Shown here in pieces: positions 41,101 through 49,384 of a DNA stretch of 64,000 bases. Position numbers and translations under genes: made by a program. Position 1 is the first letter of the stretch. Every line of letters begins with the position of its first letter. The notes under the pieces are model-generated. The model saw only the letters and a list, made by a program, of their open reading frames with translations, had not been told where the DNA came from and did no database searches. Source of the stretch: Saprospiraceae bacterium (GTDB taxonomy: Bacteria; Bacteroidota; Bacteroidia; Chitinophagales; Saprospiraceae); the NCBI GenBank assembly GCA_019638385.1, contig JAHBTW010000001.1, positions 372,001 through 436,000 on the forward strand. The letters run 5' to 3'.

Positions 41101-43823
41101 CCGGATACCAATATGTGTGGAGCAACGGCGCCGGCACAAAAGACATTCAAGGGCTTTCGGCCGGCTCTTACACCTTGTCGCTCACGGACGCGCGCGGGTG
41201 TACGCTGACGGATAGCTTTGAGCTAATTGCTCCGGCGCCCCTTCAGGTCAATATTGATTCGTTGAGCCACCCGACGTGTTTCGGCAGCAGTAACGGGTAT
41301 GTGCGGGTAAGCGGTACGGGCGGTACGGGACCGTATCAGTATCAATGGCCGGGCGGCGGCGCCTCTCCGGTGCTGTTTCAGGCCGGCGCGGGCGCTTATC
41401 AGGTCACTGTCACCGATATCAACGGTTGTCAGGCAGTGCGTACGATTGTGCTATCGCAACCGATGCCCTTGAGTTTGGCGACGATTGAAATCACTCGCCC
41501 GAATTGCCTTGGAAATAACGACGGAAGTATATCGGTTGCCGGAAACGGCGGCACGGAGCCGTATCAATTTGCCTGGAGCAACGGGCCAATTGGCAACGCC
41601 ATACAAAATTTAGCGCCCGGCGTATATTCGGTTTCTCTTACCGATGCAAATAACTGCGACGGCGGAAGCCTTTCTTTTGTGCTCGATCCGCTGTCTGTTT
41701 TACAATTACAAATTGACGTCCAGATGCCTTCCTGCCTGGGACGGACGGACGGCAGCATTGCTTTACAACCGTCGGGGACGCTCCCTTTTTCCTTTCTTTG
41801 GGCTGATGACGGCAGCCAGAATCCGGAAAGAACGGACATCGGAGTAGGGGAGTACGCCGTGCAAATAACGGATGGACAGGGCTGTATATACGATACCATT
41901 GTACCGCTCACCGCGCCGCAGCTCTTTAATGTGCAAATGAATATACTACCGCCGGCATGTCACAACGGCCCCGACGGATTGATTGACCTCACGCTGACGC
42001 AAAGCAGCGGGCAAACGCCATATATATTTCTTTGGAGCAACGGCGCCGACTCGGAAGACTTAGTGGGCGTGCCGGCCGGCAATTACAGTGTCGTCATTAC
42101 CGATGCCGTCGGATGTCGCTACGAATCGGCGCCGGTGATGGTACCCAACCCCGAACCCTTGCTGATGGAGGTGATCGGTATCGGCCCTGTGCTTTGCCAC
42201 AATGACTCCAACGGGTTCATAGAGGTAGGAATAAGCGGCGGCACTCCGCCCTATTCCGACCCCAGCCTGTACGGCGTTCCGGCAGGCGCCTACATGCTTC
42301 AGGCTACCGACAGCCTTTCTTGCCCCGTCAATCTAACGGTAGTATTGCCGGCCCCGGCCCCGCTTGACGTGGACGTAATCGTAACACAAAGCGGCGATTG
42401 CCAGGCGCTTGTGGTCACCCGTTTGGATGCGATTGCCGGCGGTGGAGTACCCCCGTATAACTTTTTGTGGAGCAGCGGCGATACGACTGCCGTCATCATA
42501 AACGCCGCACCGGGCGATTATGCCCTGACGGTGAAAGATGCCAACGGGTGTGAATTTGTTGTAACCGGAATCAAAGTAAGAGAACAGATTGCGCCCTTAG
42601 CCATTACGGCGTTTACGCCCACAAACGTGACCTGCTTCGGTGCGCAAAATGGAAAACTCACTGTCAAACTCGCCGGTGGCAGCGGCTTGTACCGCTATCA
42701 TTTCAGTACCAATCAGATTACCACCACCGGCGCCGACAGCATACAGGCCGGAGGACTGAATCCGGGGAGTAATTACCGGGTTACCGTTACAGACCTGAAT
42801 ACCGGTTGTATTGTAACGGCCGGCCCGGTGACGATCACGCAGCCGCAGCCGCTTTCTTTTTTCAGAACTTCCATTGTCAACGTGAATTGTTTCGGCGCCG
42901 ATAACGGCGCTATTTATGCGATCACTTCCGGTGGTACGCCGCCCTATCAATATGAGTGGTTCAATTCGGGTGGCGATTTGGCCGGCAATGGCGAAGACCT
43001 TGAATTCGTAGGCCCCGGCATTTATACCGGTGTGGTGACGGACTCCAACGGCTGCATTACGATTTTGGCTAATCAGCCGGTACTCAATCTCAACGATTCC
43101 ATTTCGTTGGTAGATTCTCTGTTGAATATTTCAAACTTCCTGTGCAGCGGTGACAGCAGCGGGTTCATCAGCATCACGGCTACGGGCGGGGTATCGCCTT
43201 ATCAATACGGCTGGAGCAACGGCGCCGCAGGAGCGTCCGTTACCGGCTTGCCGACCGGAGAGTATTTCGTAACGATCACCGACAATGTATTGTGTCAGAA
43301 AGTTTTCGGACCGTTCTCCATCACGGCTGCGCCGGCTTTATCGGTTGGTATTAACGCCGTGCCGCCCGACGGGACGGGAAGCAACGGCGCTGTGAACGCC
43401 GTCGTTTCAGGGGGTACGCAGCCATACGCCTATTTTTGGAGTACAGGCGATACAACTCAATCAGTACAGCCCCTCGGTCCGGGTGCTTATTTCCTCACCG
43501 TGACCGATGCGGCAGGTTGTACGGCTACGGCGAGTGCGGTGTTGGTGCGAAGCCGGGAGGCGGAGTATTCGCCTGTGGTGCGCGTTTTCCCCAATCCGGG
43601 CGCCGGGCAGTTTTATGTAGAATTTGAATCGCCCTCCCTGCGCATCGAAAGCATCCGCATTCGCAGCATGGAAGGCAAAATGGTGCATCTTCAAACGCTA
43701 TCCGGGTCGCGCTCCGGCCGGGAATCCCTGCTGTTGGATGCCTTGCCTTCAGGGGTTTATATCATTGAATTGTACGGAGAAGGAGTGGTGGCGTACCGGC
43801 AATTGTTGTTGTTGGCGCGATAG
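38130..43823 (+). CDS. Giant T9SS-secreted adhesin with SprB repeats
   Basis: 1897 aa. Signal peptide 1-23. Domains in order: a proprotein-convertase P-like beta-sandwich (about 35-195), an FN3 module (about 200-290), a MAM/lectin-like domain (about 295-475), and a MopE-type calcium-binding motif (YYVDNDLDGYG, GDCNDTNPDINPG, IDDNCNG; about 480-545). Ig-like modules follow (about 550-800), then some 13 SprB repeats (about 810-1800). Their cores read CxGxxDGxIxxxxxGGTxPYxYxW and GxYxVTxTDxxGC. The C-terminus (VRVFPNPGAGQF, GVYIIELYGEG) is a T9SS type A sorting domain. SprB repeats occur in surface filaments used for gliding and attachment. It is preceded by the tRNA terminator and is probably monocistronic. 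Confidence 0.9.
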   Translation: MRKLLHYFTPLLILCWPGLRVAGQPVLVSNPSACGLNIVLSDNTCPEANPNIYMPDEIGIQVNGVPGTVLGIDVYLKEVRIILAHAWMSDVGISLTSPGGRTVLLTADNGGSGDNMGNPADPFCMEYAVLSVAACTPISQGMPPYTDRPYHPEESLLHFNDNNTNPNALWVMRFCDDVPNDIGALQYVELVFEPLSCLPVEAVQVLRIDTTTVRLDWSPAGNCNNVVIEYGPPGFLPGIGDGLIETVLQCPPFNLMDLAPDTEYDIYIRRLCPDTGSSSNSCPVRIRTGCQPPPTTLVENFNALTPCLPNCAAVCNISGVWRNVGGDDFDWLVYQGPTPTPNTGPAADVTGNGRYAYIETSGSLCNNGRLAYLESNCIRLRKFDSDTCNLSFSYHMFGANVNILRLQVSQDGGFSWTTLWQRTGNQGNAWQKAYIGLGSFPEGAVLKFRFAGIGGNGSLGDIAIDNIVFHGSEDLGAGGFIYYVDNDLDGYGRSDAVIQSCSPNPPPGYAVQGGDCNDTNPDINPGMPEIPCNNIDDNCNGMDDDSALPSPPATGAVVCSGEPVQICAQSAYGGFLLWYASPDGIDFVDFGACISPTLPPNNSPVPVTHYFYVEEFAPPCLSVTRTEVAVVVNPVPEAAAVDPVEICAGTSLNLTEIAITDNNFTGGTISFHSQSPAGPANALPSAVVSPAIPTSYYFLITSPGGCTDEGQIDVTLRAQLSLSFTPADSFFLCKDAIQTVTVLPSGGAGAYGYFWSTGSTSSSITVAAGTPGNSDVYYVTVTDTAACAASDSVIVRSINSIDSLQRSITHVSSCGGSDGQIFLNPLNGQSPFNYVWTSNNGVSGSATGIAGAYTISGLPQGAYRVTITDNSNPPCAFILRQILVNGPNASIGAPVVTPVSCHGGSDGNICLTVNGVNPQYLWSTGGTGNCINGLPAGNYSVTITSGMCQTVLNDIELSEPDSLRIFGNVIPPACSGSSNGAIQINVFGGTPGYQYVWSNGAGTKDIQGLSAGSYTLSLTDARGCTLTDSFELIAPAPLQVNIDSLSHPTCFGSSNGYVRVSGTGGTGPYQYQWPGGGASPVLFQAGAGAYQVTVTDINGCQAVRTIVLSQPMPLSLATIEITRPNCLGNNDGSISVAGNGGTEPYQFAWSNGPIGNAIQNLAPGVYSVSLTDANNCDGGSLSFVLDPLSVLQLQIDVQMPSCLGRTDGSIALQPSGTLPFSFLWADDGSQNPERTDIGVGEYAVQITDGQGCIYDTIVPLTAPQLFNVQMNILPPACHNGPDGLIDLTLTQSSGQTPYIFLWSNGADSEDLVGVPAGNYSVVITDAVGCRYESAPVMVPNPEPLLMEVIGIGPVLCHNDSNGFIEVGISGGTPPYSDPSLYGVPAGAYMLQATDSLSCPVNLTVVLPAPAPLDVDVIVTQSGDCQALVVTRLDAIAGGGVPPYNFLWSSGDTTAVIINAAPGDYALTVKDANGCEFVVTGIKVREQIAPLAITAFTPTNVTCFGAQNGKLTVKLAGGSGLYRYHFSTNQITTTGADSIQAGGLNPGSNYRVTVTDLNTGCIVTAGPVTITQPQPLSFFRTSIVNVNCFGADNGAIYAITSGGTPPYQYEWFNSGGDLAGNGEDLEFVGPGIYTGVVTDSNGCITILANQPVLNLNDSISLVDSLLNISNFLCSGDSSGFISITATGGVSPYQYGWSNGAAGASVTGLPTGEYFVTITDNVLCQKVFGPFSITAAPALSVGINAVPPDGTGSNGAVNAVVSGGTQPYAYFWSTGDTTQSVQPLGPGAYFLTVTDAAGCTATASAVLVRSREAEYSPVVRVFPNPGAGQFYVEFESPSLRIESIRIRSMEGKMVHLQTLSGSRSGRESLLLDALPSGVYIIELYGEGVVAYRQLLLLAR

Positions 43824-43829
43824 TTTCCC

Positions 43830-43860
43830 TTTGGAAGTGCCGTTCAAATGCCTACCTTTG
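43830..43860 (+). promoter_or_regulatory. Consensus Bacteroidota promoter of the amidase gene
   Basis: TTTG (43830-43833), exactly 19 nt, then TACCTTTG (43853-43860). Both boxes are full matches, 22 nt before the ATG. This is the clearest promoter in the window. Confidence 0.8.
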
Positions 43861-43882
43861 CGGCCTCAAAATTTAAATTACC

Positions 43883-45541
43883 ATGAAATTAGCAATGAAA
43901 AATAAGGGTTTATTGATTGCCGCCGTACTGGCGGCATTTGTATTCGGAGCGTTTACCGGCTCTGATTTATTGGATGCCATCACTGGCGATGATGCCAAGC
44001 GGGCTGCCAAAATCTTCGGATTGGAATTCACACAAAAAGAAGTGGACTCCTTGCTGACGGGGTTGGAAGAAAACCGCAACAGCTACTTAGCCAATCGCAC
44101 TAAAGCAGTGCCCGGCACATTGGCGCCGGCATTTCAATTTGATCCGCTGCCGCCCGGATTCGTAAATGACATTACAACAGAACCGAGCGGATACGCCAAC
44201 GTCGGCAATGTTAAATTGCCCGAAAACCGGGATGACCTGGCGCACTTCACCGTGCGGCAATTGGGGAACCTGATTCAATCCAAACAGATCACTTCTGTGG
44301 AGCTGACGAAGTTCTACATTGAGCGCCTCAAGAAGTACGATCCCAAACTCAAATGCGTGGTGACGCTCACGGAGGAACTTGCGCTCAAACAAGCTCGTGC
44401 TGCAGATGCCGCGCTGGAAGGGGGGAATTACCTCGGCTTATTGCACGGCATTCCTTATGGTTTGAAAGACATGTTTGCCACCAAAGATTACCCGACCACT
44501 TTCGGTGCAGCGCCGTTTAAAAATCAAAAAGCGGGTTACGATGCTGCCGTAGTGGAACGGCTGGAAAAAGCAGGCGCCGTATTGGTGGCGAAGTTGAGCA
44601 TGGGCGAATTGGCGATGGGCGACACCTGGTTCGGCGGCCAAACCCGCAACCCCTGGGATATGGAATCCGGTAGCAGCGGTTCTTCTGCCGGTCCGGCGGC
44701 GGCGGTATCGGCCGGTTTGGTGCCCTTTGCCATCGGCTCTGAGACGCTCGGCTCCATCGTTTCACCTTCCACTATCTGCGGCACAACCGGGCTTCGGCCC
44801 ACCTTCGGGCGGGTGAGCCGTTACGGCGCAATGCCGCTCGTGTGGACGATGGACAAAATTGGCCCGATCTGCCGCGATGTGGAAGACTGCGCCGTAGTGT
44901 TTTCCATGATTTACGGCCCCGACGGGAAAGACTCCTCTGTAAAAAATATCCCCTTTTCGTACCCGCAGTTTTACAACATGAAAAATGTCAAAATCGGGTA
45001 TATCAAAAGCGCTTTTGATAAAGAATATCCTTTCAAACAACAAGACAGCATGGCCCTGAGAACGCTCAAGGAACTGGGATTCACCCTCGTACCCGTTGAG
45101 CTTCCCGCCCTGCCCAAGATTGATTTCATCCTCGGTGTGGAAGCGGCCGCAGCATTCGACGAACTGACGCTGAACAACAAAGACGATGAATTGGCACAGC
45201 AAACCAAAAGGTCATGGCCCAATATCTTCCGCACGGCTCGGTTTGTACCCGCTGTGGAATATGTAAAAGCCAACCGCATGCGCGCACAACTGATCGCGGA
45301 TATGGACAAGGTCTTCAAGGAGGTCAATGTCATTGTGCATCCTTCCTGGGCAAGCGACGCGCTGCGCATCAGCAACTACACCGGGCACCCTGCCGTGGTA
45401 GTACCCAACGGGTTCAAAGACGGCAAACCGACGAGCATCAGCTTCATGGGCCGCTTATACCGCGAGGGCGAATTGCTCAAAACGGCAAAGGTTTATCAGG
45501 ATGAAACCGGATTTCATCAGCAGCACCCCAAATTGAATTAA
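43883..45541 (+). CDS. Exported amidase (GatA-like amidase-signature family)
   Basis: 552 aa. An N-terminal hydrophobic segment (GLLIAAVLAAFVFGAFTG) should act as signal peptide or anchor, so it works outside the cytosol and is not the GatA subunit. The amidase-signature domain covers about 130-545. The catalytic lysine is K195 in YGLKDMF, the cis-serine is in SGSSGSSAG (about 264-268), and the nucleophilic serine is in ETLGSIVSP. It hydrolyses amide bonds of small molecules or peptides; the substrate is unknown. It has its own promoter and no gatB or gatC nearby. Confidence 0.87.
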   Translation: MKLAMKNKGLLIAAVLAAFVFGAFTGSDLLDAITGDDAKRAAKIFGLEFTQKEVDSLLTGLEENRNSYLANRTKAVPGTLAPAFQFDPLPPGFVNDITTEPSGYANVGNVKLPENRDDLAHFTVRQLGNLIQSKQITSVELTKFYIERLKKYDPKLKCVVTLTEELALKQARAADAALEGGNYLGLLHGIPYGLKDMFATKDYPTTFGAAPFKNQKAGYDAAVVERLEKAGAVLVAKLSMGELAMGDTWFGGQTRNPWDMESGSSGSSAGPAAAVSAGLVPFAIGSETLGSIVSPSTICGTTGLRPTFGRVSRYGAMPLVWTMDKIGPICRDVEDCAVVFSMIYGPDGKDSSVKNIPFSYPQFYNMKNVKIGYIKSAFDKEYPFKQQDSMALRTLKELGFTLVPVELPALPKIDFILGVEAAAAFDELTLNNKDDELAQQTKRSWPNIFRTARFVPAVEYVKANRMRAQLIADMDKVFKEVNVIVHPSWASDALRISNYTGHPAVVVPNGFKDGKPTSISFMGRLYREGELLKTAKVYQDETGFHQQHPKLN

Positions 45542-45568
45542 TTCTCCGAGGCGCTGCAAATTAGAGCG

Positions 45569-48001
45569 CTATCTGTTGAAATTGAACGTGAGACGTACCG
45601 CTACGTTGTCTTCAAACCGGCTGAGCCGGTAGGGGCCGTAGCGGTACACTGCTTTCAGGCCCAAGCCTACATAGGCTATATTCAGGTAGTTAAAACGGAT
45701 CAGAGAATGCAGCGCAATGCCGCTTTCAAAATAGCCCTCGTTCATGGCGCGCAATCCTTCCAACCCGTGCCGCTCAGGAAATGCGAGATTGCCCCAACCC
45801 ATGCGGTGAATAATGGCCGGCTGCGGCTGGAACACCTTGCTCTTTTTGCTAATGCGGTTGAAGGTGTGTTCCACATAGATATGCGCTGTTTTGTCGGATA
45901 CAAACTCGTATTGCCCCATCGTCTCAAAAGCGGTAGAAAGCCCCACTAAGTTGAAGCCTCCGCCCGTGCCCACCGGCGTAAACAATTTGGCATAAGGCGC
46001 CTCGGGCGAGCACCATCCGGCCTCTGCCACAATATTCGTGGCGCCCCAACGGCGGTGGCGCAGCGTGTGTTGTACGAGGCCCTGCGCACGCCAATAATCG
46101 TACTGTCCGCCCCAGAGGCCGTTCCAGCCTTTCGCTATGCGGAGGTGCAGTATCGGGAAGTTAGACTGAAGTTCCACATCCGAGCCAAAGAGGCGAAAAA
46201 CCTTGACGCCGTAAGCAAAGCGCAGGTACAAATCGGCTTCCGCAAATTGGAAATCACTGCGCGCCGGGCCTTCCTGCGGTAAATACTGATAATCGAAGAG
46301 CGGTGTATGGATTTGCTGCCGAAGCCCTGCGCTCGCGTATAGATAGCGCATCACCGGAACGGATACAGAAGCGCCGAGGCTGCGCTGCCGGTCCATGCGC
46401 TGTGCAAAAAAACGCCGGTTGACCAAAGAACTCTGCAACGGAAATTCAAAAATAGCCGGCTCCGTCAGGTCATTTTTATAGGAAAAGTCTATTGAAAATT
46501 GCCGGTTATCCGCGTTGGGAAAAATGCTCAAAGAGGCGGCATGTTTCCATTGTTTGGCACGAAAGGCATAGCCCGTATAGCCATAGAGACGGAGATGTTT
46601 CGACAGGCTGTTGCTCGTTCTCAGTCCCAGTCCGGGGGTAAAACCCTCAAAATCGCTGGTACGAATGAGGTCGGCAAATACCCAGTCTATTTTACCCAAT
46701 GGCATAGCGCCTTCGGCCACGGTTTCAAAGAGGCGAATTTTTCCATCCAAATTGCGCGCCTGGCCGAGGCTGTCCCAGATAGCGTAAGTGATGGAATCTC
46801 TGTAAGTGACGGGTTCTTTGCGCGACAGCGCGAGCAGACTGTCTTTGCGGTTCACTTCGGGCGAGGTGAGATAAACGTCTCGTTGCTCGAAAAAGCCTTT
46901 GGGAAAGGCCGGATTGATTTGTACGCTGTCAATGTAGGTGCGCGAATTGAGGCGCATGCCGATGGCAGGGTTGGGGTATTTTTCCGCTTCCAATACCAAG
47001 TGCAACTGCTCCGGAAACCATTGCCCTCCGGCGGCGCGACTATACTTTTGGTCAATGTGAAATTGAATAAACTCCTCTTCGGCCGATTCGGCAATGAGGT
47101 GCTGTATGGCATAACCGGCGGAATGAATGTACAATACGCCCTTCAAACCGGTAAATGCCGTGCCCGGTCGGGGCCGGAAAGCAATGACGAACACGCTGTC
47201 GGGGCCGGAAGTGAAGGTATCGTCCAACCGAAACAGATAGCGCCGGGTGCTGCCCGGAGAAACGGGGTTGAGATATCGCTTTTCGAGGAAGGGCAGTTCG
47301 TCGCGATAAAAAGAAAAGGGCTGCAACTGAAGTGCAATGCCCACAAACCAAGGCTCCTCAAACCCCGATGTGCGATGCCGGAGTACTTCCTGCCGGGTTT
47401 TGAGCGGTTTTTGAAATGCGTGTTCGGAGAGGGTTTCCATCAAAAACAAGTGTACGCTGTCTGACAGCAAACGCGGCGCAGAGGTCTCCGTATTGGTTTC
47501 CGTACCCCGATCGGCAAACCGCTCGCGCATGGCCCGCAGCCGGTCGCGATCGGGGAGCAGTTTCATCGTCACTTTCGTAAATGCGCGGTATTGGTGGGCG
47601 TTCAATTTTTCGGGGTTGTTGCGGTCGCGGTTTTTTACCGCTTCCCGGATGATGCGATGCGCCGGATTTTCGCCGGCCACGACTACCGCTTCCTGCAACA
47701 AATAGGCCTCCGGTTGTAGCACAATGCGCAAGGGCTTGTTGGGAATTCCTTCCAATTCAATGCGTTGTACGGCGTATCCCACATAGGTAAAAGTGAGACT
47801 GGATACAGTCGGAGCAGCCGGTATGGAAAATGCTCCGTTGACTTCGGAGGTGAAGACCCGGTCTTTTTGATCGTTCACGATGATGTGTACAAAAGGCAAT
47901 TCTTCGCCCTGCGCATCGGTGATCATACCCGTGATAAAAGACTGTGTATATGCCGGCAGGAAAAAGGCGCTGAGCGCAAGGGCGACAAGGCATTTTTTCA
48001 T
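45569..48001 (-). CDS. DUF5686 outer-membrane protein with carboxypeptidase-regulatory-like domain
   Basis: 810 aa. Signal peptide MKKCLVALALSAFFLPAYTQ. An N-terminal carboxypeptidase-regulatory-like beta-sandwich (22-105, GMITDAQGEELPFVHIIVND) is followed by the DUF5686 region. That region begins PAHRIIREAVKNRDRNNPEKL and continues as a long string of beta strands typical of an outer-membrane barrel, ending AVRLTFNFNR. This architecture is common in Bacteroidota and is grouped with TonB-receptor-like surface proteins, but no plug and no proven function are known. It faces the amidase gene tail to tail. Confidence 0.88.
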   Translation of the reverse strand: MKKCLVALALSAFFLPAYTQSFITGMITDAQGEELPFVHIIVNDQKDRVFTSEVNGAFSIPAAPTVSSLTFTYVGYAVQRIELEGIPNKPLRIVLQPEAYLLQEAVVVAGENPAHRIIREAVKNRDRNNPEKLNAHQYRAFTKVTMKLLPDRDRLRAMRERFADRGTETNTETSAPRLLSDSVHLFLMETLSEHAFQKPLKTRQEVLRHRTSGFEEPWFVGIALQLQPFSFYRDELPFLEKRYLNPVSPGSTRRYLFRLDDTFTSGPDSVFVIAFRPRPGTAFTGLKGVLYIHSAGYAIQHLIAESAEEEFIQFHIDQKYSRAAGGQWFPEQLHLVLEAEKYPNPAIGMRLNSRTYIDSVQINPAFPKGFFEQRDVYLTSPEVNRKDSLLALSRKEPVTYRDSITYAIWDSLGQARNLDGKIRLFETVAEGAMPLGKIDWVFADLIRTSDFEGFTPGLGLRTSNSLSKHLRLYGYTGYAFRAKQWKHAASLSIFPNADNRQFSIDFSYKNDLTEPAIFEFPLQSSLVNRRFFAQRMDRQRSLGASVSVPVMRYLYASAGLRQQIHTPLFDYQYLPQEGPARSDFQFAEADLYLRFAYGVKVFRLFGSDVELQSNFPILHLRIAKGWNGLWGGQYDYWRAQGLVQHTLRHRRWGATNIVAEAGWCSPEAPYAKLFTPVGTGGGFNLVGLSTAFETMGQYEFVSDKTAHIYVEHTFNRISKKSKVFQPQPAIIHRMGWGNLAFPERHGLEGLRAMNEGYFESGIALHSLIRFNYLNIAYVGLGLKAVYRYGPYRLSRFEDNVAVRLTFNFNR

Positions 48002-48012
48002 TGGGAAGATTT

Positions 48013-48300
48013 TTAGAAATATAGATTAGCCCTTCGATTGTCTATAACTGCAATGATAAAAACCATCGGTCCGCGAATTTCAACGATTACGGATGTGTTT
48101 TTCGAGATTACACAACGACGATATTGTGGGGCTTTGCTGGAGGGAGAGCAGAAATACCTAAATCGTGATAAGCGCGCTTCTAATTTTTCTATTTTTTCAT
48201 CCAAATCTACCGCTATATCGGTAGATACCTCTTCTTTTAGATACTGAAGCAGGGATATATATAAGTCTCTAGCTTGTTTGGTCCAAAATACAGGATACAT
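48013..48300 (-). CDS. ParE/RelE family toxin
   Basis: 95 aa. The RelE/ParE fold is indicated by FWTKQARDLYISLLQYLKEE (helix pair), YRRCVISKNTSVIVEI and VFIIAVIDNRRANLYF (final strands with an arginine pair). It starts 2 nt after its antitoxin. It probably blocks gyrase or cuts mRNA; the fold alone does not decide. Intact. Confidence 0.85.
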   Translation of the reverse strand: MYPVFWTKQARDLYISLLQYLKEEVSTDIAVDLDEKIEKLEARLSRFRYFCSPSSKAPQYRRCVISKNTSVIVEIRGPMVFIIAVIDNRRANLYF

Positions 48301-48302
48301 TC

Positions 48303-48542
48303 TTAATTATTGAGAATCTGCCTGGCTTCTTTTCTCACATCCGCACTTCCAACAATCTCTCCCTCATTGATTTGCAAGCTGCTATTTTCTATAAAGGCAC
48401 GCTCGTCGGGAGAGAGCGCATCCCACCAATCTTCTTCGTCTTGTAGGGTGTGGAAATAACCGATGACTTTTTCTAATACAGTTGGATTATCTGTTTCTAT
48501 GGCCAACTGAATTAAATCGTTTTTCAATTCTGCAACACTCAT
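48303..48542 (-). CDS. Antitoxin paired with the ParE/RelE toxin
   Basis: 79 aa from ATG at 48542 (MSVAELKNDL), 22 nt after a -7 promoter box. Mostly helical and acidic, with DEEDWWDALSPDERAFIENS in the middle and VRKEARQIL at the end. This is the usual form of short antitoxins found ahead of ParE/RelE toxins in Bacteroidota. No classical ribbon-helix-helix is obvious, so autoregulation is uncertain. Confidence 0.78.
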   Translation of the reverse strand: MSVAELKNDLIQLAIETDNPTVLEKVIGYFHTLQDEEDWWDALSPDERAFIENSSLQINEGEIVGSADVRKEARQILNN

Positions 48543-48564
48543 TGTTGGATAATTTAATGCTTTG

Positions 48565-48572
48565 CAAAAGTA
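48565..48572 (-). promoter_or_regulatory. -7 box of the toxin-antitoxin promoter
   Basis: On the minus strand TACTTTTG fully matches TAnnTTTG, 22 nt before the antitoxin ATG. A weak TTTT lies 20 nt upstream in place of TTTG. Confidence 0.5.
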
Positions 48573-48643
48573 GCGAATTTCCTCTAATCCTGAAAAATTT
48601 ATCAGATACAATTCATACCTTCGTCAGCCGTCAAAAGAAACCA

Positions 48644-49381
48644 ATGATCAACCGCATCGCATTCCTGTACCGTGCTTACCGCTATCGCTACCGCATTGAC
48701 CCGACGGAAATACGCTATATTTTGGCCAACCTGAGGCCCGGCGATACGGCGGTGGACGTCGGCTGCCACAAAGGCGGCTATCTGTATTGGATGCAGCGCA
48801 GGGTAGGGGAGCGGGGGCAGGTTTTTGCTTTCGAGCCGCAACCCCGGCTCTTTGCCTATTTGCAGGAAATTCAACAGCTTTTCGGCTTCAACAATGTACA
48901 GTTGGAACACAAAGGGTTGTCTTCCGCTCCGGGCCGCATGGAGCTGCATGTGCCCGCTTCTGCCTCCGGCACTTCGCCGGGCGCTACACTCAACCGCCTC
49001 ACCGCAACGGAGGGCCTCGCCCTCACTCGCCACCAGGTGGACGTGAGCACTTTAGACGATTATTTCCATAAGCGCGGCATCCGCCCGGCTTTACTCAAAA
49101 TAGACGTGGAAGGCCACGAATTAGAAGTGCTCAAAGGAGGCCGTGAATTACTCGCTGTCTGCAAACCCCGCATTCTCATGGAGTGCGAGAACCGGCATAT
49201 TCAAGCAGGTTCGGTACAGGATGTGTTTGATTTTCTGCTCCGGTTGGGCTACGTTGGGTACTTCATCACACAAGGCGGGCTGCGGCCTTTACAGGAGTTT
49301 GACGCCTCGTTGCATCAGCGCGCCGGCGAGGGCCGGTATTGGGAAGCGGAGGGGTATGTGAATAATTTTGTGTTTGAGTGA
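48644..49381 (+). CDS. FkbM family methyltransferase
   Basis: 245 aa from ATG at 48644 (MINRIAFLYRAYRYRY). A longer frame starts inside the divergent antitoxin region and is not favoured. SAM-binding motif I is AVDVGCHKGGYLYWM, motif II VFAFEPQPRLFAYL. The FkbM signature LLKIDVEGHELEVLKGG is followed by RILMECEN. These enzymes O-methylate sugars, lipids or polyketides; the acceptor is unknown here. It faces accD with 3 nt between stop codons. No glycosyltransferase genes are adjacent. Confidence 0.9.
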   Translation: MINRIAFLYRAYRYRYRIDPTEIRYILANLRPGDTAVDVGCHKGGYLYWMQRRVGERGQVFAFEPQPRLFAYLQEIQQLFGFNNVQLEHKGLSSAPGRMELHVPASASGTSPGATLNRLTATEGLALTRHQVDVSTLDDYFHKRGIRPALLKIDVEGHELEVLKGGRELLAVCKPRILMECENRHIQAGSVQDVFDFLLRLGYVGYFITQGGLRPLQEFDASLHQRAGEGRYWEAEGYVNNFVFE

Positions 49382-49384
49382 GCT

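Noticed and set aside
39540..43560. Regular repeats in this stretch as a CRISPR array or DNA satellite
   Set aside because: The period is about 210-230 bp, copies diverge at DNA level, and they translate to SprB domains in one frame.
48482..48643. Extended N-terminus for the FkbM methyltransferase
   Set aside because: The extension overlaps the divergent antitoxin gene and its promoter box and has no family similarity. The start at 48644 fits better.
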